A stretch of DNA of 64,000 nt from Gammaproteobacteria bacterium (GCA_005799745.1 SYFY01000156.1:1-64000); one strand, 5' to 3'; counted from the stretch's first letter, positions 17,857 through 27,610 are shown. Notes: a model not told the origin generated them from the sequence alone. Numbers and translations are program-made.

Positions 17857-18957
17857 ATGTTGGCCACGGCTCCGACTGTCTCCAGGAGAGACTTCGAGCA
17901 GGGCACCGGCTGGACGTTTAAACCAGAAGGTGCCTGCAAAGGGGATGTCTGCATCCCGCTAAAAAAACAACCTGGTGAATCCATCGAGCTCTCTGCAATC
18001 GCCGCAGAAATGGGTTTGCCGCTGGTGAGCGAACCCAACCATCAGCTTTGGGCTGTCGGACCCGAGAGCATCGGCTCAAAGGCGCTGGTTTCTGCGGAAG
18101 CGCCGTCGTTGGTACTGCCTGATCTCGATGGCAACCTCTTCGACCTGAAGAAATTGCTCGGGAAAAAAGTGCTCATCTACGCGTGGGCACCGTACTGAGG
18201 CTGCTCCGGTGACCTGCCCGTGTGGCAGGTGCTTCGAGAGGAACTAGCACCGAAAGGTTTTGAGCTTGTTACGGTTGGACTCGATACGCTAGGTGCTGCG
18301 GGTTGCCGCCCCTTTATTGAAGCGGCAGCACCGAAACATCCATCGTTGATTGATTCGACCCATCAACTCGCCAACAAGTTTGGCGTGATCAACATTCCGC
18401 AGGCCGTCTGGATTGATGAAAACGGCTTGATCGTGCGCCCGGCGGAAGTGGCACCGGCGCCACCGCAGCCGAACTCACGGATTCGTTTGCCAGCAGACCC
18501 CGGTCAAATGCCCTCGCGTTTTGTCGAGATGATGGGCGAGGCGGTGAAGATCCGTCAGGAGGGAGAAACCTATCACGTGGCCCTTCGTGATTGGGTCGAG
18601 AAGGGCGCCAAGAGTGTTTATGCCATGACACCTGAACAGGTCATCGCACGCTCGCGTCCCAGGTCTGTGGATGTGGCGCTCGGTCATGCGCACTTTGAAT
18701 TGGCCTCCGTACTTGAGCACAAGGGTGTCCATGATCTCGCGGTCAAACACTTCAAAGAGGCCCATCGATTGGTTCCGGACAGTTGGACCTTTCGCCGTCA
18801 GGCATGGTCGCTGGAAAAGGTGATCGATGGTCCCATGCAACGATTCTGGCAAGGCCCGGATCCGGAGAAACTGGAAGCGTGGCCGTATGCAGGGGACTGG
18901 CTTGCTGATATCCGTAAAGTCGGCGCGGTGAACTACAACGAGCCGTGGCAACCCTGA
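17857..18957 (+). CDS. Selenoprotein: ResA-like redoxin with WAPY-Sec-GC motif
   Basis: One 366-residue protein read through TGA at 18196-18198 as selenocysteine 114. Upstream are an N-terminal segment with a C-x4-C pair (GACKGDVC) and the redoxin beta strand KVLIYAWAPY; the same frame continues GCSGDLPVWQVL with no shift. The motif W-A-P-Y-U-G-C matches the known WAxxUGC selenoprotein family, in which Cys homologues occur. Downstream are the thioredoxin-fold FGVINIPQAVWIDENGLIV and a TPR-like C-terminal tail (about 275-320). A bacterial SECIS candidate follows the TGA. No signal peptide, so it is cytoplasmic. Role: probably a thiol/selenol peroxidase or reductase. Needs selA, selB, selC and selD elsewhere. 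The alternative, a nonsense mutation, is unlikely given motif and hairpin. Confidence 0.9.
18212..18230 (+). promoter_or_regulatory. Candidate bacterial SECIS element of the redoxin selenoprotein
   Basis: Stem ACCTGCC (18212-18218) pairs perfectly with GGCAGGT (18224-18230) around the 5-nt loop CGTGT. The loop begins 21 nt after the last base of the TGA, inside the 16-37 nt range described for bacterial SECIS elements, and has a G within its first two bases. It would bind SelB during decoding of the TGA at 18196-18198. Confidence 0.85.
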
Positions 18958-18994
18958 TCCGGAAGTAACGAGGCGAGTGAGGAGAAGCTGAACA

Positions 18995-19966
18995 TTGGAA
19001 CCACTCGCACGCATCGTCCGCCTACATGAGGAGCTGAAGAGCCGCAAGCGCCCGGTGAGTGTTGCGGCAGTTCAGGAAATTCTGGGTTGTTCGCGCTCTA
19101 CCGTGCACCGGCTTGTCAAGAAGTTGCGTGATGAGCTGGGTGCGCCGGTCGAACAAGTTCCGGATGAGGGTTTTGTTTACGGGGAGGGTGGAGACACCTA
19201 TCAACTTCCAGGGCTTTGGCTAAGCCCCGAAGACCTCGCATCGCTCCGCATCGTCGATACCTTTCTCGAGCGCATGGAACACGGTGTCTTGCAGGTACAA
19301 GTTCGGCTGCTCCGCGCCCAGGTCGAAGTCCTGTTGCAACAAGCCATGGCGGATGAATCAGTCGGTGCGGATGTACTCCGCAGTCGTCTGGATGTGGTAC
19401 CACCTAAATTCGTGATCGAACGTCCTGAAATTTTCGGCGCAGTGTTTGAAGCGACGATGCGACGCAAACGGCTGCGTTTTGCAGACTACGCGAGGCGGCG
19501 CGGCGAACCGGCGATCCGCGAGATCTCGCCGCAGAAACTCCTGCACTATCGCGAGAACTGGTTTCTCGTCGGCTACTGTCATGACACCCACGCCCACGGA
19601 CTCTTTTCCCTTGGTCGGCTGCACCATGTCAGCGTGACTTCAACCGCAGCGGATCTCGTTGATGAATCGAAGCGTGCTCGCTCGGGTACCGAAGAATCCG
19701 CTCGTCGTCAGGTCGCGCGGCTCAGGTTCAATGCCAATGCGGCTCAGGCAGTCGCTGGGCAAATTTGGCATCCCGAACAAATCGGCCAGTTTGCAACCGA
19801 TGGGAGTTATGAGTTGCGCGTGCCATACGTACATGCCCAGGACCTCCTTCCCACCATTCTCGAACACGGCGCAGCCGTGCTCGTTCAAAGTCCAAAATCA
19901 CTGCGCTCCAAGGTGAGCAAGGCGCTCGCTGCAGCACTCAAGCGTTACGAACAGAGCCCGGACTGA
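18995..19966 (+). CDS. WYL-domain transcriptional regulator (HTH_11-WYL)
   Basis: 323 residues starting at a TTG (18995). The N-terminal winged helix-turn-helix contains AAVQEILGCSRSTVHRLVKKL. The C-terminal WYL domain has the core LLHYRENWFLVGYCHDTHA, where the WYL-type signature is NWFLVG, followed by a WCX-like ending (LRFNANAAQAVAGQIW). Such regulators sense ligands, often single-stranded DNA or nucleotides, through WYL. It lies 38 bp after the redoxin selenoprotein gene and one base before DUF3604, so it may regulate this cluster (inference). Confidence 0.85.
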   Translation: MEPLARIVRLHEELKSRKRPVSVAAVQEILGCSRSTVHRLVKKLRDELGAPVEQVPDEGFVYGEGGDTYQLPGLWLSPEDLASLRIVDTFLERMEHGVLQVQVRLLRAQVEVLLQQAMADESVGADVLRSRLDVVPPKFVIERPEIFGAVFEATMRRKRLRFADYARRRGEPAIREISPQKLLHYRENWFLVGYCHDTHAHGLFSLGRLHHVSVTSTAADLVDESKRARSGTEESARRQVARLRFNANAAQAVAGQIWHPEQIGQFATDGSYELRVPYVHAQDLLPTILEHGAAVLVQSPKSLRSKVSKALAAALKRYEQSPD

Positions 19967-19967
19967 G

Positions 19968-21890
19968 ATGTGGGTCAACGTGCGGCTTACAGCTGCAGTG
20001 CTGTTGTTCAAGGTCGCCTTAGTGTTCTCGTTAGCGGCATCCGCTGATGAACCTTGTGCCGATCATGATCCTAGGCGTAGGCCGTTTTTTGGTGACTTGC
20101 ATATCCACACCCGGCATTCACTCGATGCCAGTACCCAGGGGACGTTAACCACCCCCGATCAGGCTTATGCCTTTGCCAAAGGCGCTCCCCTCGGTGTTCA
20201 ACCCTGGCTCGAGGACGGCCGTGCTGCACGCTCGTTGCAACTGGATCGGCCCCTCGACTTCGCCATGGTTTCTGATCACGCAGAGCTCTTCGGCGAAACC
20301 AGTGTGTGCACCGACGTTTCCCATCCTGAATACGACGCCTGGCAGTGCCAGATGTATCGGCGTTGGCCGCGAATGGCGTATTACTGGTTCAACTATTGGT
20401 CCGCCATGGAAGCGGAACATGTCGGCTTTTGCGGTGAAGACAACGAGGTTTGTCTCAAAGCAGCAACGGGCGTCTGGCAAACGATGCAGCAGGCGGCAGC
20501 GTCCCATGACGACAGCTCAAGCACGTGCAAGTTCACGACGTTTGTTGGTTATGAGTGGACGGGTGGATTTCTCGGCGACAACTCCGGGAACCTGCATCGC
20601 AATGTGGTGTTCAAATCGGATCGTGTTCCGCTGCGTGCGATTTCGTTCATCGATCAACCTTCAGCAGAAGGTCTGTACGCCGCGCTGGATGCGGGATGTA
20701 AGGCGGAAGAGGGCTGCGAGGCTATTGTCATTCCGCACAATTCCAACCTCTCGGCCGGCATCATGTTTCCAATGACACGGTTGGATGGTTCCCCTCGCCA
20801 GCCTGAAGCATCACGCGTGCAGGCAAGTTACGAGCGTCTTGCCGAGATCATGCAACACAAAGGTGCGTCGGAGTGTTATTTCGGTCCGCTCGATATGACG
20901 GATGAGCGTTGTAACTTTGAACCGCTGCCGGAACGCTCTTTTACGGACAGTTCGCCTCCCGGTCCTGCCGATGGGTTTCTGCGGCGCGTTCTGGGGGAGG
21001 GCTTGCAACTGGAGCAGCTGAGCGGCGTCAATCCTTTCCAGTTCGGATTCATCGGCTCGACGGACACTCACCTCGGTGCTGCAGGCGCAGTGGATGAAAT
21101 TGAATTTCTGGGTCATGGTGGAGCGGGCATACCCGCAGGCAAGGAAATTCCGCAGGGTCTACCGGATCTACCCCATTACAACCCCGGTGGTGTCGCCGTC
21201 ATTTGGGCTGAAGAGAACAGTCGTGATGCGTTGTTCGCTGCCATGCAGCGTCGCGAGGCCTATGCGACCAGCGGTCCTCGCATGGTGGTGCGGTTCTTCG
21301 GCGGTTGGGATCTAACTCCGTCCATGTGCGGGGCGGACGATTTGGTGGAACGCGGGTACGCCGATGGTGTGGCCATGGGCGGTAAGTTATCGGCTCCCCC
21401 TGGGGATACGGGATCTCCGACGTTTGTGGTGAGTGCCCTGCGGGACAGTGTCGGACCGAGGAGTGGTAGCGGTATGCCGCTTGAGCGCGTGCAAATCATC
21501 AAAGGGGCACTCGGTCCTTCGGGTGAGGTGAAAACCTCTGTACTCAACGTGGTTGAAGATCGAGGCGATGCAACGGTTGATCCGAAAACCTGCGAAGTAA
21601 GCGGCACTGGAGCGGCGTCGTTGTGTGGGGTCTGGAAGGACCCTGACTTTGACCCAGAGGAGCGCGCTTTCTATTACGCCCGAGTGTTCGAACATCCGGT
21701 GTGCCGATGGAGTCAACGAATGTGTGTGGCAGCAGGCGTCGACTGTACGCGCCCGGAAACCATCACCGAGGGCTTCGAGGGCTGCTGTGCTGTAGAGCAT
21801 CAACCAACCATCCAGGAACGCGCGTGGACCAGTCCCATCTGGTATTCACCGCCAAAAACGAGTGTCGGGGCCTCCGGAGCCGAAGGATGA
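19968..21890 (+). CDS. DUF3604 exported protein with PHP-like metal motifs
   Basis: 640 residues with a signal peptide (hydrophobic LTAAVLLFKVALVFSLAASA). It carries the metal-binding start FFGDLHIHTRHSLDA and DFAMVSDHAELFGE, which resemble PHP-domain phosphoesterase motifs, and many cysteines in the second half (CADDL, CEVSG, CRWSQRMCVAAG) suggestive of disulfides in the periplasm. Function of DUF3604 is unknown; a metal-dependent hydrolase is plausible. Its stop overlaps the start of the hydrolase gene (ATGA). Confidence 0.88.
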   Translation: MWVNVRLTAAVLLFKVALVFSLAASADEPCADHDPRRRPFFGDLHIHTRHSLDASTQGTLTTPDQAYAFAKGAPLGVQPWLEDGRAARSLQLDRPLDFAMVSDHAELFGETSVCTDVSHPEYDAWQCQMYRRWPRMAYYWFNYWSAMEAEHVGFCGEDNEVCLKAATGVWQTMQQAAASHDDSSSTCKFTTFVGYEWTGGFLGDNSGNLHRNVVFKSDRVPLRAISFIDQPSAEGLYAALDAGCKAEEGCEAIVIPHNSNLSAGIMFPMTRLDGSPRQPEASRVQASYERLAEIMQHKGASECYFGPLDMTDERCNFEPLPERSFTDSSPPGPADGFLRRVLGEGLQLEQLSGVNPFQFGFIGSTDTHLGAAGAVDEIEFLGHGGAGIPAGKEIPQGLPDLPHYNPGGVAVIWAEENSRDALFAAMQRREAYATSGPRMVVRFFGGWDLTPSMCGADDLVERGYADGVAMGGKLSAPPGDTGSPTFVVSALRDSVGPRSGSGMPLERVQIIKGALGPSGEVKTSVLNVVEDRGDATVDPKTCEVSGTGAASLCGVWKDPDFDPEERAFYYARVFEHPVCRWSQRMCVAAGVDCTRPETITEGFEGCCAVEHQPTIQERAWTSPIWYSPPKTSVGASGAEG

Positions 21891-22735
21891 GTGACGTTGA
21901 ATTGATCGAAACGGATGTGGTCTGGGCTAGACATGCTGACAGGGATTTTCTGGCGCGAACCTACCGAAGGGCAGATGCAACGGATCCACTTCCGGTACTT
22001 ATCAGCGTGCATGGTGGCGCTTGGAATCACTTTGACCGCACTGCGGGTACGTTGTATCAACGCGCCATCGCGCGCGCCGGGTTCTTGGTGATCGCCATCG
22101 ACTTTCGTCAGGGACCTGATTACCAGCATCCTGCAGCGAGTGCCGATGTCGTTGCAGCGGTGCGCTGGGTTAGATCGCAGGCCAACGCGCTCGGTGCGGA
22201 TACCCGCCGCATCGGCATGCTCGGCAGTTCATCCGGTGGACATCTCGCGTTGCTCGCCGGTGTTCTCCCGGAGGTTGAATTTCACCGGGGCACACCGATT
22301 TCGACCCCTGACGGGTTTCGTGTGAGTGACCACGTCGATGGCCGCGTGGACTACCTGGTTGCGCTGTGGCCAGTGTCTGATCCTCACGCCCGCTATCGCT
22401 ACGCAAAACGCGCGGGTATAGAACGACTGACCCAAGCGCACGAACGATTTTATGCCGATGAAGCGGCGATGCGTCAGGCAAGTGTGCCGAGGATCGTTAC
22501 TGCAGGTGAAGCGCAACACCTGCCACCGCTTCTGGTCATCATGCCGGGTGAAGATGGCAATGTGCCCATGGACATTACGTTTGACTTGCTACGAGCCTGG
22601 CAATCCCGCAGTGGTTACGTGGAGTATGTGCACTTTCCGGATGAGCCCCATGGCTTTGGGTACAAGGCGTCGGAAGCCAGTACCCGCATGCAGGGCATCA
22701 TCATCGCCTACTGTCGGCGTATGACTGCTACCTAA
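21887..22735 (+). CDS. Alpha/beta hydrolase fold esterase
   Basis: 282-residue cytoplasmic esterase. It has the oxyanion-hole motif [10 protein letters not shown], the nucleophile elbow [10 protein letters not shown] and a C-terminal His in DEPHGFGY; the Asp is probably in PGEDGNVP. This matches the hormone-sensitive-lipase/BD-FAE-like group. The ATG at 21887 overlaps the DUF3604 stop, so the two are translationally coupled. Substrate unknown, probably short esters. Confidence 0.87.
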   Translation: MSDVELIETDVVWARHADRDFLARTYRRADATDPLPVLISVHGGAWNHFDRTAGTLYQRAIARAGFLVIAIDFRQGPDYQHPAASADVVAAVRWVRSQANALGADTRRIGMLGSSSGGHLALLAGVLPEVEFHRGTPISTPDGFRVSDHVDGRVDYLVALWPVSDPHARYRYAKRAGIERLTQAHERFYADEAAMRQASVPRIVTAGEAQHLPPLLVIMPGEDGNVPMDITFDLLRAWQSRSGYVEYVHFPDEPHGFGYKASEASTRMQGIIIAYCRRMTAT

Positions 22736-22752
22736 CTTCTGAGGAAACACTG

Positions 22753-23736
22753 ATGAAAATCGCTCGCCTTGGATCGCTGGAAGTAAGTGCCTTGGGCCTT
22801 GGCTGCATGGGCATGTCCCAGGCTTACGGAGATGCTGATCTTGCTGAATCGGAACGAACCCTGCACAGGGCTCTCGATCTCGGGATCACTTTCCTCGACA
22901 CTGCCAATGTTTATGGTGTCGGCCACAACGAAAGTCTGATTGGTCGAGTGCTCAGGGCGCGGCGGAAGGATTTTGTTTTGGCCACGAAGTTTGGCATTAC
23001 GGTTGGCGAGAAAGGTGCACGTGGTGTGAACGGTCGTCCGGACCAAGTGGCCGCGCGTTGCAATGAGAGTCTTGAACGATTGCAGACCGATGTTATCGAT
23101 CTGTACTACCTGCATCGCGTTGATCCTGAAGTTTCCATTGAAGATACCGTGGGTGCCATGGCCGAGCTTGTGAAAGCAGGCAAAGTGAAACACCTGGGGC
23201 TATCGGAGGTTTCCGCGATGACCTTACGCCGAGCCCACAAAATCCATCCCATCACTGCGGTGCAATCCGAGTATTCGCTGTGGACGCGTGATGTGGAGGC
23301 GAAGGTGCTGCCGGTCTGTCGCGAACTTGGCATTGGCTTTGTGCCGTTCAGTCCACTCGGTCGCGCGATCCTTACGGGTGCCATCACTGGAGAGCAGTCG
23401 CTTACGGGGCCACGCGACATGCGCACAACGATGCCGCGTTTTCAGGGCGAGAACCTTGCACAGAATCTGAGCCTGGTGAATCAGCTCGCAGAGTTTAGCG
23501 CTGCAAAAAAATGTACCCGAGGTCAACTGGCGCTGGCATGGTTGCTTGCACGAGGTGGCGACATCGCCCCGATTCCAGGCACCAAACGTGTGAAATACCT
23601 GGAAGAAAACGTTGCAGCCGCAAACGTTTCGCTGACAGCTGCAGAGATTCGAACGCTCGATTCGATGTTTGACCCGAAGAACATTGCCGGGGCTCGCTAC
23701 AACGACGCTGGTATGCGCACGCTCGATCGGGATTGA
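22753..23736 (+). CDS. Aldo/keto reductase
   Basis: 327-residue NADPH-dependent aldo/keto reductase of the AKR13/YajO-like type. Catalytic tetrad candidates are Asp in FLDTANVY, the following Tyr, Lys in LATKFG and His in [10 protein letters not shown]; the cofactor region is [13 protein letters not shown]. It reduces aldehydes or ketones; the physiological substrate is unknown. 18 bp after the hydrolase gene with GAGGAAAC upstream, so in the same operon. Confidence 0.9.
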   Translation: MKIARLGSLEVSALGLGCMGMSQAYGDADLAESERTLHRALDLGITFLDTANVYGVGHNESLIGRVLRARRKDFVLATKFGITVGEKGARGVNGRPDQVAARCNESLERLQTDVIDLYYLHRVDPEVSIEDTVGAMAELVKAGKVKHLGLSEVSAMTLRRAHKIHPITAVQSEYSLWTRDVEAKVLPVCRELGIGFVPFSPLGRAILTGAITGEQSLTGPRDMRTTMPRFQGENLAQNLSLVNQLAEFSAAKKCTRGQLALAWLLARGGDIAPIPGTKRVKYLEENVAAANVSLTAAEIRTLDSMFDPKNIAGARYNDAGMRTLDRD

Positions 23737-23782
23737 GTCAAGACAGCAGCCCGCCCTTTTTTTGCCTGGAGTCCTTGTTACC

Positions 23783-24451
23783 GTGAACGTGAATGAAGCG
23801 ATCCGCAACCGTAAGTCCACTCGAGCATTTCTGCCGCGCGAAGTTTCTGAAGCCCAACTGCGCGAGCTGCTCGAAACGGCTCGATGGTCACCTTCAGGTG
23901 GCAATACCCAACCCTGGCAACTCTATGCGCTGACCGGTTCCGGCATGGCGCGATTCCGAGAAGCGTTCAAAGGCGAGATGGCAGCCAACCCACGTGGGGA
24001 TCGCACCGAGTTTCCTATCTACCCGGAAGGGTTGAAGGAGCCGTATCGCACGCGGCGTTATGTCTGTGGTGAAGCACTCTACGCGAGCATCAACATTCCG
24101 CGAGAAGACGGTGCCGGACGGTTGCGTCAGCTGATGCAGAACTACAACTTCTTTGGAGCCCCCGCAGCGCTGTTCTTCACCGTCGATCGACAGATGGGAT
24201 TAGGGCAGTGGGCGCACCTCGGCATGCTCATGCAGACCATCTGTCTCGCAGCAGAAGGTATGGGCCTTGCAACCTGCATGCAGGAAGCGTGGATGACACG
24301 ACACACCTTCTTGCGCCGTTTCTTTGAAGTTCCGGAGGAGATGCAAATCTACTCCGGCATGGCGATTGGCTATCCGGATAACACCGCGGCGATCAACGGC
24401 TGGCGCACCGAGCGAGCGCCTGTCGATGAGATTGTGAAGTTCGTGAAGTAA
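23783..24451 (+). CDS. Nitroreductase family protein
   Basis: 222-residue FMN-dependent oxidoreductase. The N-terminal FMN-binding pattern RKSTRAFL and SPSGGNTQPWQLY are typical, and the C-terminal half holds EGMGLATCMQEAW and YSGMAIGYPD. The GTG at 23783 (NVNEAIRNRKS) is chosen; the longer frame runs back into the aldo/keto reductase gene. It reduces nitroaromatics, quinones or enones with NAD(P)H. Last gene of the plus-strand run that starts with the redoxin selenoprotein, and convergent with the dioxygenase. Confidence 0.88.
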   Translation: MNVNEAIRNRKSTRAFLPREVSEAQLRELLETARWSPSGGNTQPWQLYALTGSGMARFREAFKGEMAANPRGDRTEFPIYPEGLKEPYRTRRYVCGEALYASINIPREDGAGRLRQLMQNYNFFGAPAALFFTVDRQMGLGQWAHLGMLMQTICLAAEGMGLATCMQEAWMTRHTFLRRFFEVPEEMQIYSGMAIGYPDNTAAINGWRTERAPVDEIVKFVK

Positions 24452-24463
24452 ACGCAGCAAACG

Positions 24464-25249
24464 TTACTGCGGGGTTTCACCTTCAACCTGTAAACGATGA
24501 ATCACCCGTGGTTCATCGCCGTGATCATGCACGGCGAAGTGCAGCAAGCACCGGTTATCCCACATCACGAGGTCACCTCTGCGCCATTGTTGCCGTGCCT
24601 GGAATTCCGGACGCGCCCTGTGTTGAAAGAGGTATTCGAGTAACGCAGCACTTTCGGCTTTCGACCAGCCGACAAATCGCTCGGTAAACTCGCGGCAAAC
24701 GAAGAGTGCTGGTTCGCCGGTTTCGGCGTGGGTGCGCATGACGGGATGTTTAGCGAATGGCGCTTTCTTCGGATCTTCGCCATAGATCCGTGCCAGACCT
24801 GCAGCGGAATGTACGGCGCGAAGTGAACGTAACGTGGTGCGCAGGCCTTCCGAGAGTTCCGCCCATGCAAGTGTTTGATTAGAAAACGCAGTATTCCCAC
24901 CGATGCTTGGAACCTCCAAACCGTAGAGCATGGTCAGCTTGGGTAGCACCGGGTTGTAGATCATGTCCGAATGCCAGTGCTGGTTGACGTCCTTCTTTTT
25001 GCCGTAATTGGTGAGCGTCATGATCGCCGGATGCGCTTTCGTGCTTGCATATGGATGGTGTACCAATGGCCCCCACAATGAAGCGAAGTTGGCTTGGTCC
25101 TCAGGGGTCAGCTTCTGATTACGAAAAACCAGCACCTTGTATTGGTTGAAGAGGCGGTTGAGGTCAGGCCAGGTTTGAGTCGTGACTTCGCGGACGTTGA
25201 GACCCTCGATTACTGCACCGAGTGGTGCCGCAAGGCGTTGAATGTGCAT
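24464..25249 (-). CDS. TauD/TfdA family Fe(II)/2-oxoglutarate dioxygenase
   Basis: 261 residues. The iron site is HxD...H: NQHWHSDM supplies His and Asp and LHFAVHDH the distal His; the 2-oxoglutarate Arg is in EPRVIHRL. The family includes taurine, 2,4-D and alkylsulfate dioxygenases, so oxidative cleavage of a sulfonate, ether or carboxylate is possible; the substrate is not determined. Upstream lies a small membrane protein gene on the same strand. Confidence 0.9.
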   Translation of the reverse strand: MHIQRLAAPLGAVIEGLNVREVTTQTWPDLNRLFNQYKVLVFRNQKLTPEDQANFASLWGPLVHHPYASTKAHPAIMTLTNYGKKKDVNQHWHSDMIYNPVLPKLTMLYGLEVPSIGGNTAFSNQTLAWAELSEGLRTTLRSLRAVHSAAGLARIYGEDPKKAPFAKHPVMRTHAETGEPALFVCREFTERFVGWSKAESAALLEYLFQHRARPEFQARQQWRRGDLVMWDNRCLLHFAVHDHGDEPRVIHRLQVEGETPQ

Positions 25250-25301
25250 GGCAGTAGTTCCGAGGTGGATTCGCTGGCGTTATCGAGACTGGACCACGTG
25301 G

Positions 25302-25685
25302 CTAGTTGAGCCCGCGTCGCAGCACGATCCAACACACACCACCGACGATCACCGCGATTAACGCTATCCAGTCCGTCATCACCACCCGAGCAAGTTCGTG
25401 GTTAAACTCCCTCGTGGATAGCGCGATAGCGAGAAACGAAACGACGCTGACGGCTCCGGCCAGCATCGCGATTCCCTGGTATTCCGGTTGCCACAACGAC
25501 GCTACTAAGCCTGCACCTAACAAACCAAAGAGTACGGCACGATGCCGCATGAGAATTTCGATTTCCGGGCCATCGATGCGGATTCCGTAAAGTGACTGCA
25601 GGCGCTCGACACCCAGCACCCCTACCAGTGGCAGAAGGTGGATGATCGCGACGATGACGATGCAGGTGTTGATAACCCATTTCAT
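25302..25685 (-). CDS. Small four-helix membrane protein
   Basis: 127 residues with about four membrane segments: VINTCIVIVAIIHLLPLVGVL, AVLFGLLGAGLVASLW, IAMLAGAVSVVSFLAIAL and WIALIAVIVGGVCWIVL (each given in part). Homologues are common in proteobacteria, sometimes mislabelled phosphopantetheine adenylyltransferase; there is no nucleotidyltransferase motif here. Function unknown. Confidence 0.75.
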   Translation of the reverse strand: MKWVINTCIVIVAIIHLLPLVGVLGVERLQSLYGIRIDGPEIEILMRHRAVLFGLLGAGLVASLWQPEYQGIAMLAGAVSVVSFLAIALSTREFNHELARVVMTDWIALIAVIVGGVCWIVLRRGLN

Positions 25686-25699
25686 CGGCTGATTTTCCT

Positions 25700-25819
25700 T
25701 CAGTGCGGATCCAGAGTTTTCGCGTTCTGGACTTCGCGTTCGGCGGCTTCAAGCAACGCGGCTTTGCGCTCAGGATCTGTTTCGCCGTCTGCCCACTGGC
25801 GACAGCGCAGCGCCGGCAT
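25700..25819 (-). CDS. Possible 39-residue small protein
   Basis: A short open frame between the thioesterase and the membrane protein, starting MPALRCRQWADGE and ending NAKTLDPH. It is charged (Glu/Arg/Lys rich) and fills a gap that is otherwise empty. No clear ribosome site is seen and no family is recognised, so it may be a remnant or chance frame. Confidence 0.25.
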   Translation of the reverse strand: MPALRCRQWADGETDPERKAALLEAAEREVQNAKTLDPH

Positions 25820-25844
25820 GTTCGAGTGTGGCCAGGAGTTGCTG

Positions 25845-26309
25845 TTAGGCCTCTACCGATTTGCCGCTGAAGAGTTTGGTCAGAGATTCTTGGGGCGTCT
25901 CGCGCTTGGAGAGTTTGTACACGACTTTGGTGCGGGCGACCGCCTCACCTGTGGCCTTGTTCCGCACGTCCACTTCAATGAAGCACACCGTGCCGCCGCG
26001 ACGTAAAACCCGCGCCTCGGCCAACAAGTCGGCTGAACGCGCAGCGGACATGAATGCATGAGAGAGATCGATGGTCAGTCCCTGGTAACGAGCGGGGTCT
26101 TCAATGATGCTCCACGCGGCACCGGTTGCAGCGATGTCGGCGAGACTTAAGATCGCGCCACCATGCACGACATCAGCCATGGTGACGTTGTCCGCTGAAA
26201 AGGACAGCGCATAGACCGCGTGGTCCTTCGTGGTCTGTACATGCTGAACGCCGAGTTTTTTCGCATACCCCGAGAGGGCGAGAGTTTCCGAGGGACGGAT
26301 TGAAGACAT
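25845..26309 (-). CDS. PaaI-type hotdog thioesterase
   Basis: 154 residues with the hotdog fold signature MADVVHGGAILSLADIAATGAAW, where the HGG and downstream Asp/Thr form the acyl-CoA thioesterase site, and the strand FIEVDVRNKATGEAVART. Predicted to release CoA from aromatic or hydroxylated acyl-CoA in the cytoplasm. Start at 26309 (MSSIRPSE). Monocistronic, divergent from the DUF2834 gene. Confidence 0.87.
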   Translation of the reverse strand: MSSIRPSETLALSGYAKKLGVQHVQTTKDHAVYALSFSADNVTMADVVHGGAILSLADIAATGAAWSIIEDPARYQGLTIDLSHAFMSAARSADLLAEARVLRRGGTVCFIEVDVRNKATGEAVARTKVVYKLSKRETPQESLTKLFSGKSVEA

Positions 26310-26430
26310 GGTGAGTTCTCCGGTTTTCGACCATTTTGGCTATTCCGGGACGATTGGCCATTACCTTCGGAGTAATTGTCGGGGTGCTGGGTTGATCACA
26401 CACTACGACCACCTCGATAGGAGTATTGCC

Positions 26431-26742
26431 ATGGCAAAGATCTACCTCGTTCTCACCATCGTCGGTGCGGTGGTGCCTTATGTATTCTTCCTCGATTGGT
26501 TTGCGGTGGAAGGTTTGAGTCTCATCGGTTTCGTGGCCGGTGGGTTCGTCAATGGTTCTGCAGGCGGATTTACCGCAGACGTCCTGATCTCATCCTTAGT
26601 GTTCTGGATCTGGCTCATCGCCCAAAAAACACCGCGGTTCTGGTTGTATGTTCTTGTCAATCTAACCATCGGCCTATCGTGTGCCTTGCCGCTGTATCTT
26701 TGGCTGCAAGCGAAGGAAGCTGAACGTCACCCCACCACTTAA
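26431..26742 (+). CDS. DUF2834 family membrane protein
   Basis: 103 residues with three membrane segments: YLVLTIVGAVVPYVFFLDWF, ADVLISSLVFWIWLIAQ and FWLYVLVNLTIGLSCALPLYL in part. The pattern WIWLIAQKT ... LYVLVNLTIG is typical of DUF2834. AGGAG lies 7 nt before the ATG at 26431. Function unknown. The gene ends 17 bp before the broken XRE regulator. Confidence 0.82.
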   Translation: MAKIYLVLTIVGAVVPYVFFLDWFAVEGLSLIGFVAGGFVNGSAGGFTADVLISSLVFWIWLIAQKTPRFWLYVLVNLTIGLSCALPLYLWLQAKEAERHPTT

Positions 26743-26759
26743 GAGGTCTGCAGAGACAC

Positions 26760-27610
26760 ATGTCGGAACAACACGCATCGGTGGAGATTTCTGGTGCAGC
26801 GCCTTTCGGCCACTTGTTCCGGAACTGGCGAACACGGCGAGGTCGAACGCAGTTTAATCTGGCTGCGCTCGCGGGCTATTCCCAACGACACCTGAGTTTT
26901 CTGGAATCAGGACGGTCAAAACCAAGTTGATCCGCGGTGGTGATTCTGGCGGATGCGCTTGAAGTTCCAGTGGCCGAGCTAAATGCACTGCTGCAGGCAG
27001 CTGGGTACGCACCGCTCTACACGGCAGACGCCCTCGACAGTTCACGTCTGCGCTTTGCGCTAGCGGCCTTGGAGTCGGTCGTGCACAGCCATCGACCGTT
27101 CCCAGCGTTGATCGTTGACCGCGCCTGGAACGTGCACAGCGCCAATGCCAACGCGTTGATGCTCTTTCAGCGGTTTATGCCGTCACTCGCGCGACACGTT
27201 CACCTGACAAGCGTCTCAACGCGATGCAGCTGTGTATCGAGCCCGGTGAACTTCGTGCTGCGATTCGCAACTGGTTACCCTTCGCTGCAACGCTTCTGGG
27301 TCAGATCAAAGCGGAATACGCCAAAGTGCCAAGCTCTGGGTTACGTGAGCTCATGGATCTGATCGAATCAGATCCGGAGTTTAAGGCGAAAGGGCGGAAA
27401 GCGGCCGAGTGGATCAGCTCACCGGTACCCACGTTGAAACTAGAGCGGGACGGTCTCGAGGTGGAACTCTTCACGCTGCTCAGCACCTTCGGCACCGTGA
27501 CCGATGCCAATCTCGCTGAGCTTCGTGTGGAGACGTTTTTTCCCGCGAATGAAGCTTCGCGGGCCTTACTGCTGTCGTTTGATGCGGCGCTGAGCCACAG
27601 CCCGGGTTGA
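26760..27610 (+). pseudogene. XRE/MmyB-like transcriptional regulator, nonsense plus frameshift
   Basis: The start MSEQHASVEISG leads into a helix-turn-helix (FNLAALAGYSQRHLSFLESG) that stops at TGA 26928-26930. The frame continues unshifted with ILADALEVPVAELNALLQAAGYAPLY and the MmyB ligand-binding domain (PALIVDRAWNVHSANANAL) until about 27180. Homology then resumes in another frame (PDKRLNAMQLCIEPGELR ...) to 27610, so one base seems lost between 27170 and 27205. The usual text at the first lesion is GRxKPSR, so TGA replaces Arg (CGA to TGA, inference). Two independent lesions make this a real pseudogene or a poor-quality region. Confidence 0.85.

Noticed and set aside
25700-25819. Short frame as a confident small protein
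   Set aside because: Weak initiation and no recognised family; listed only at low confidence.
26928-26930. TGA in XRE regulator as a selenocysteine codon
   Set aside because: Position is a conserved Arg site in the helix-turn-helix and the gene has a second lesion, so pseudogenisation is the simpler explanation.
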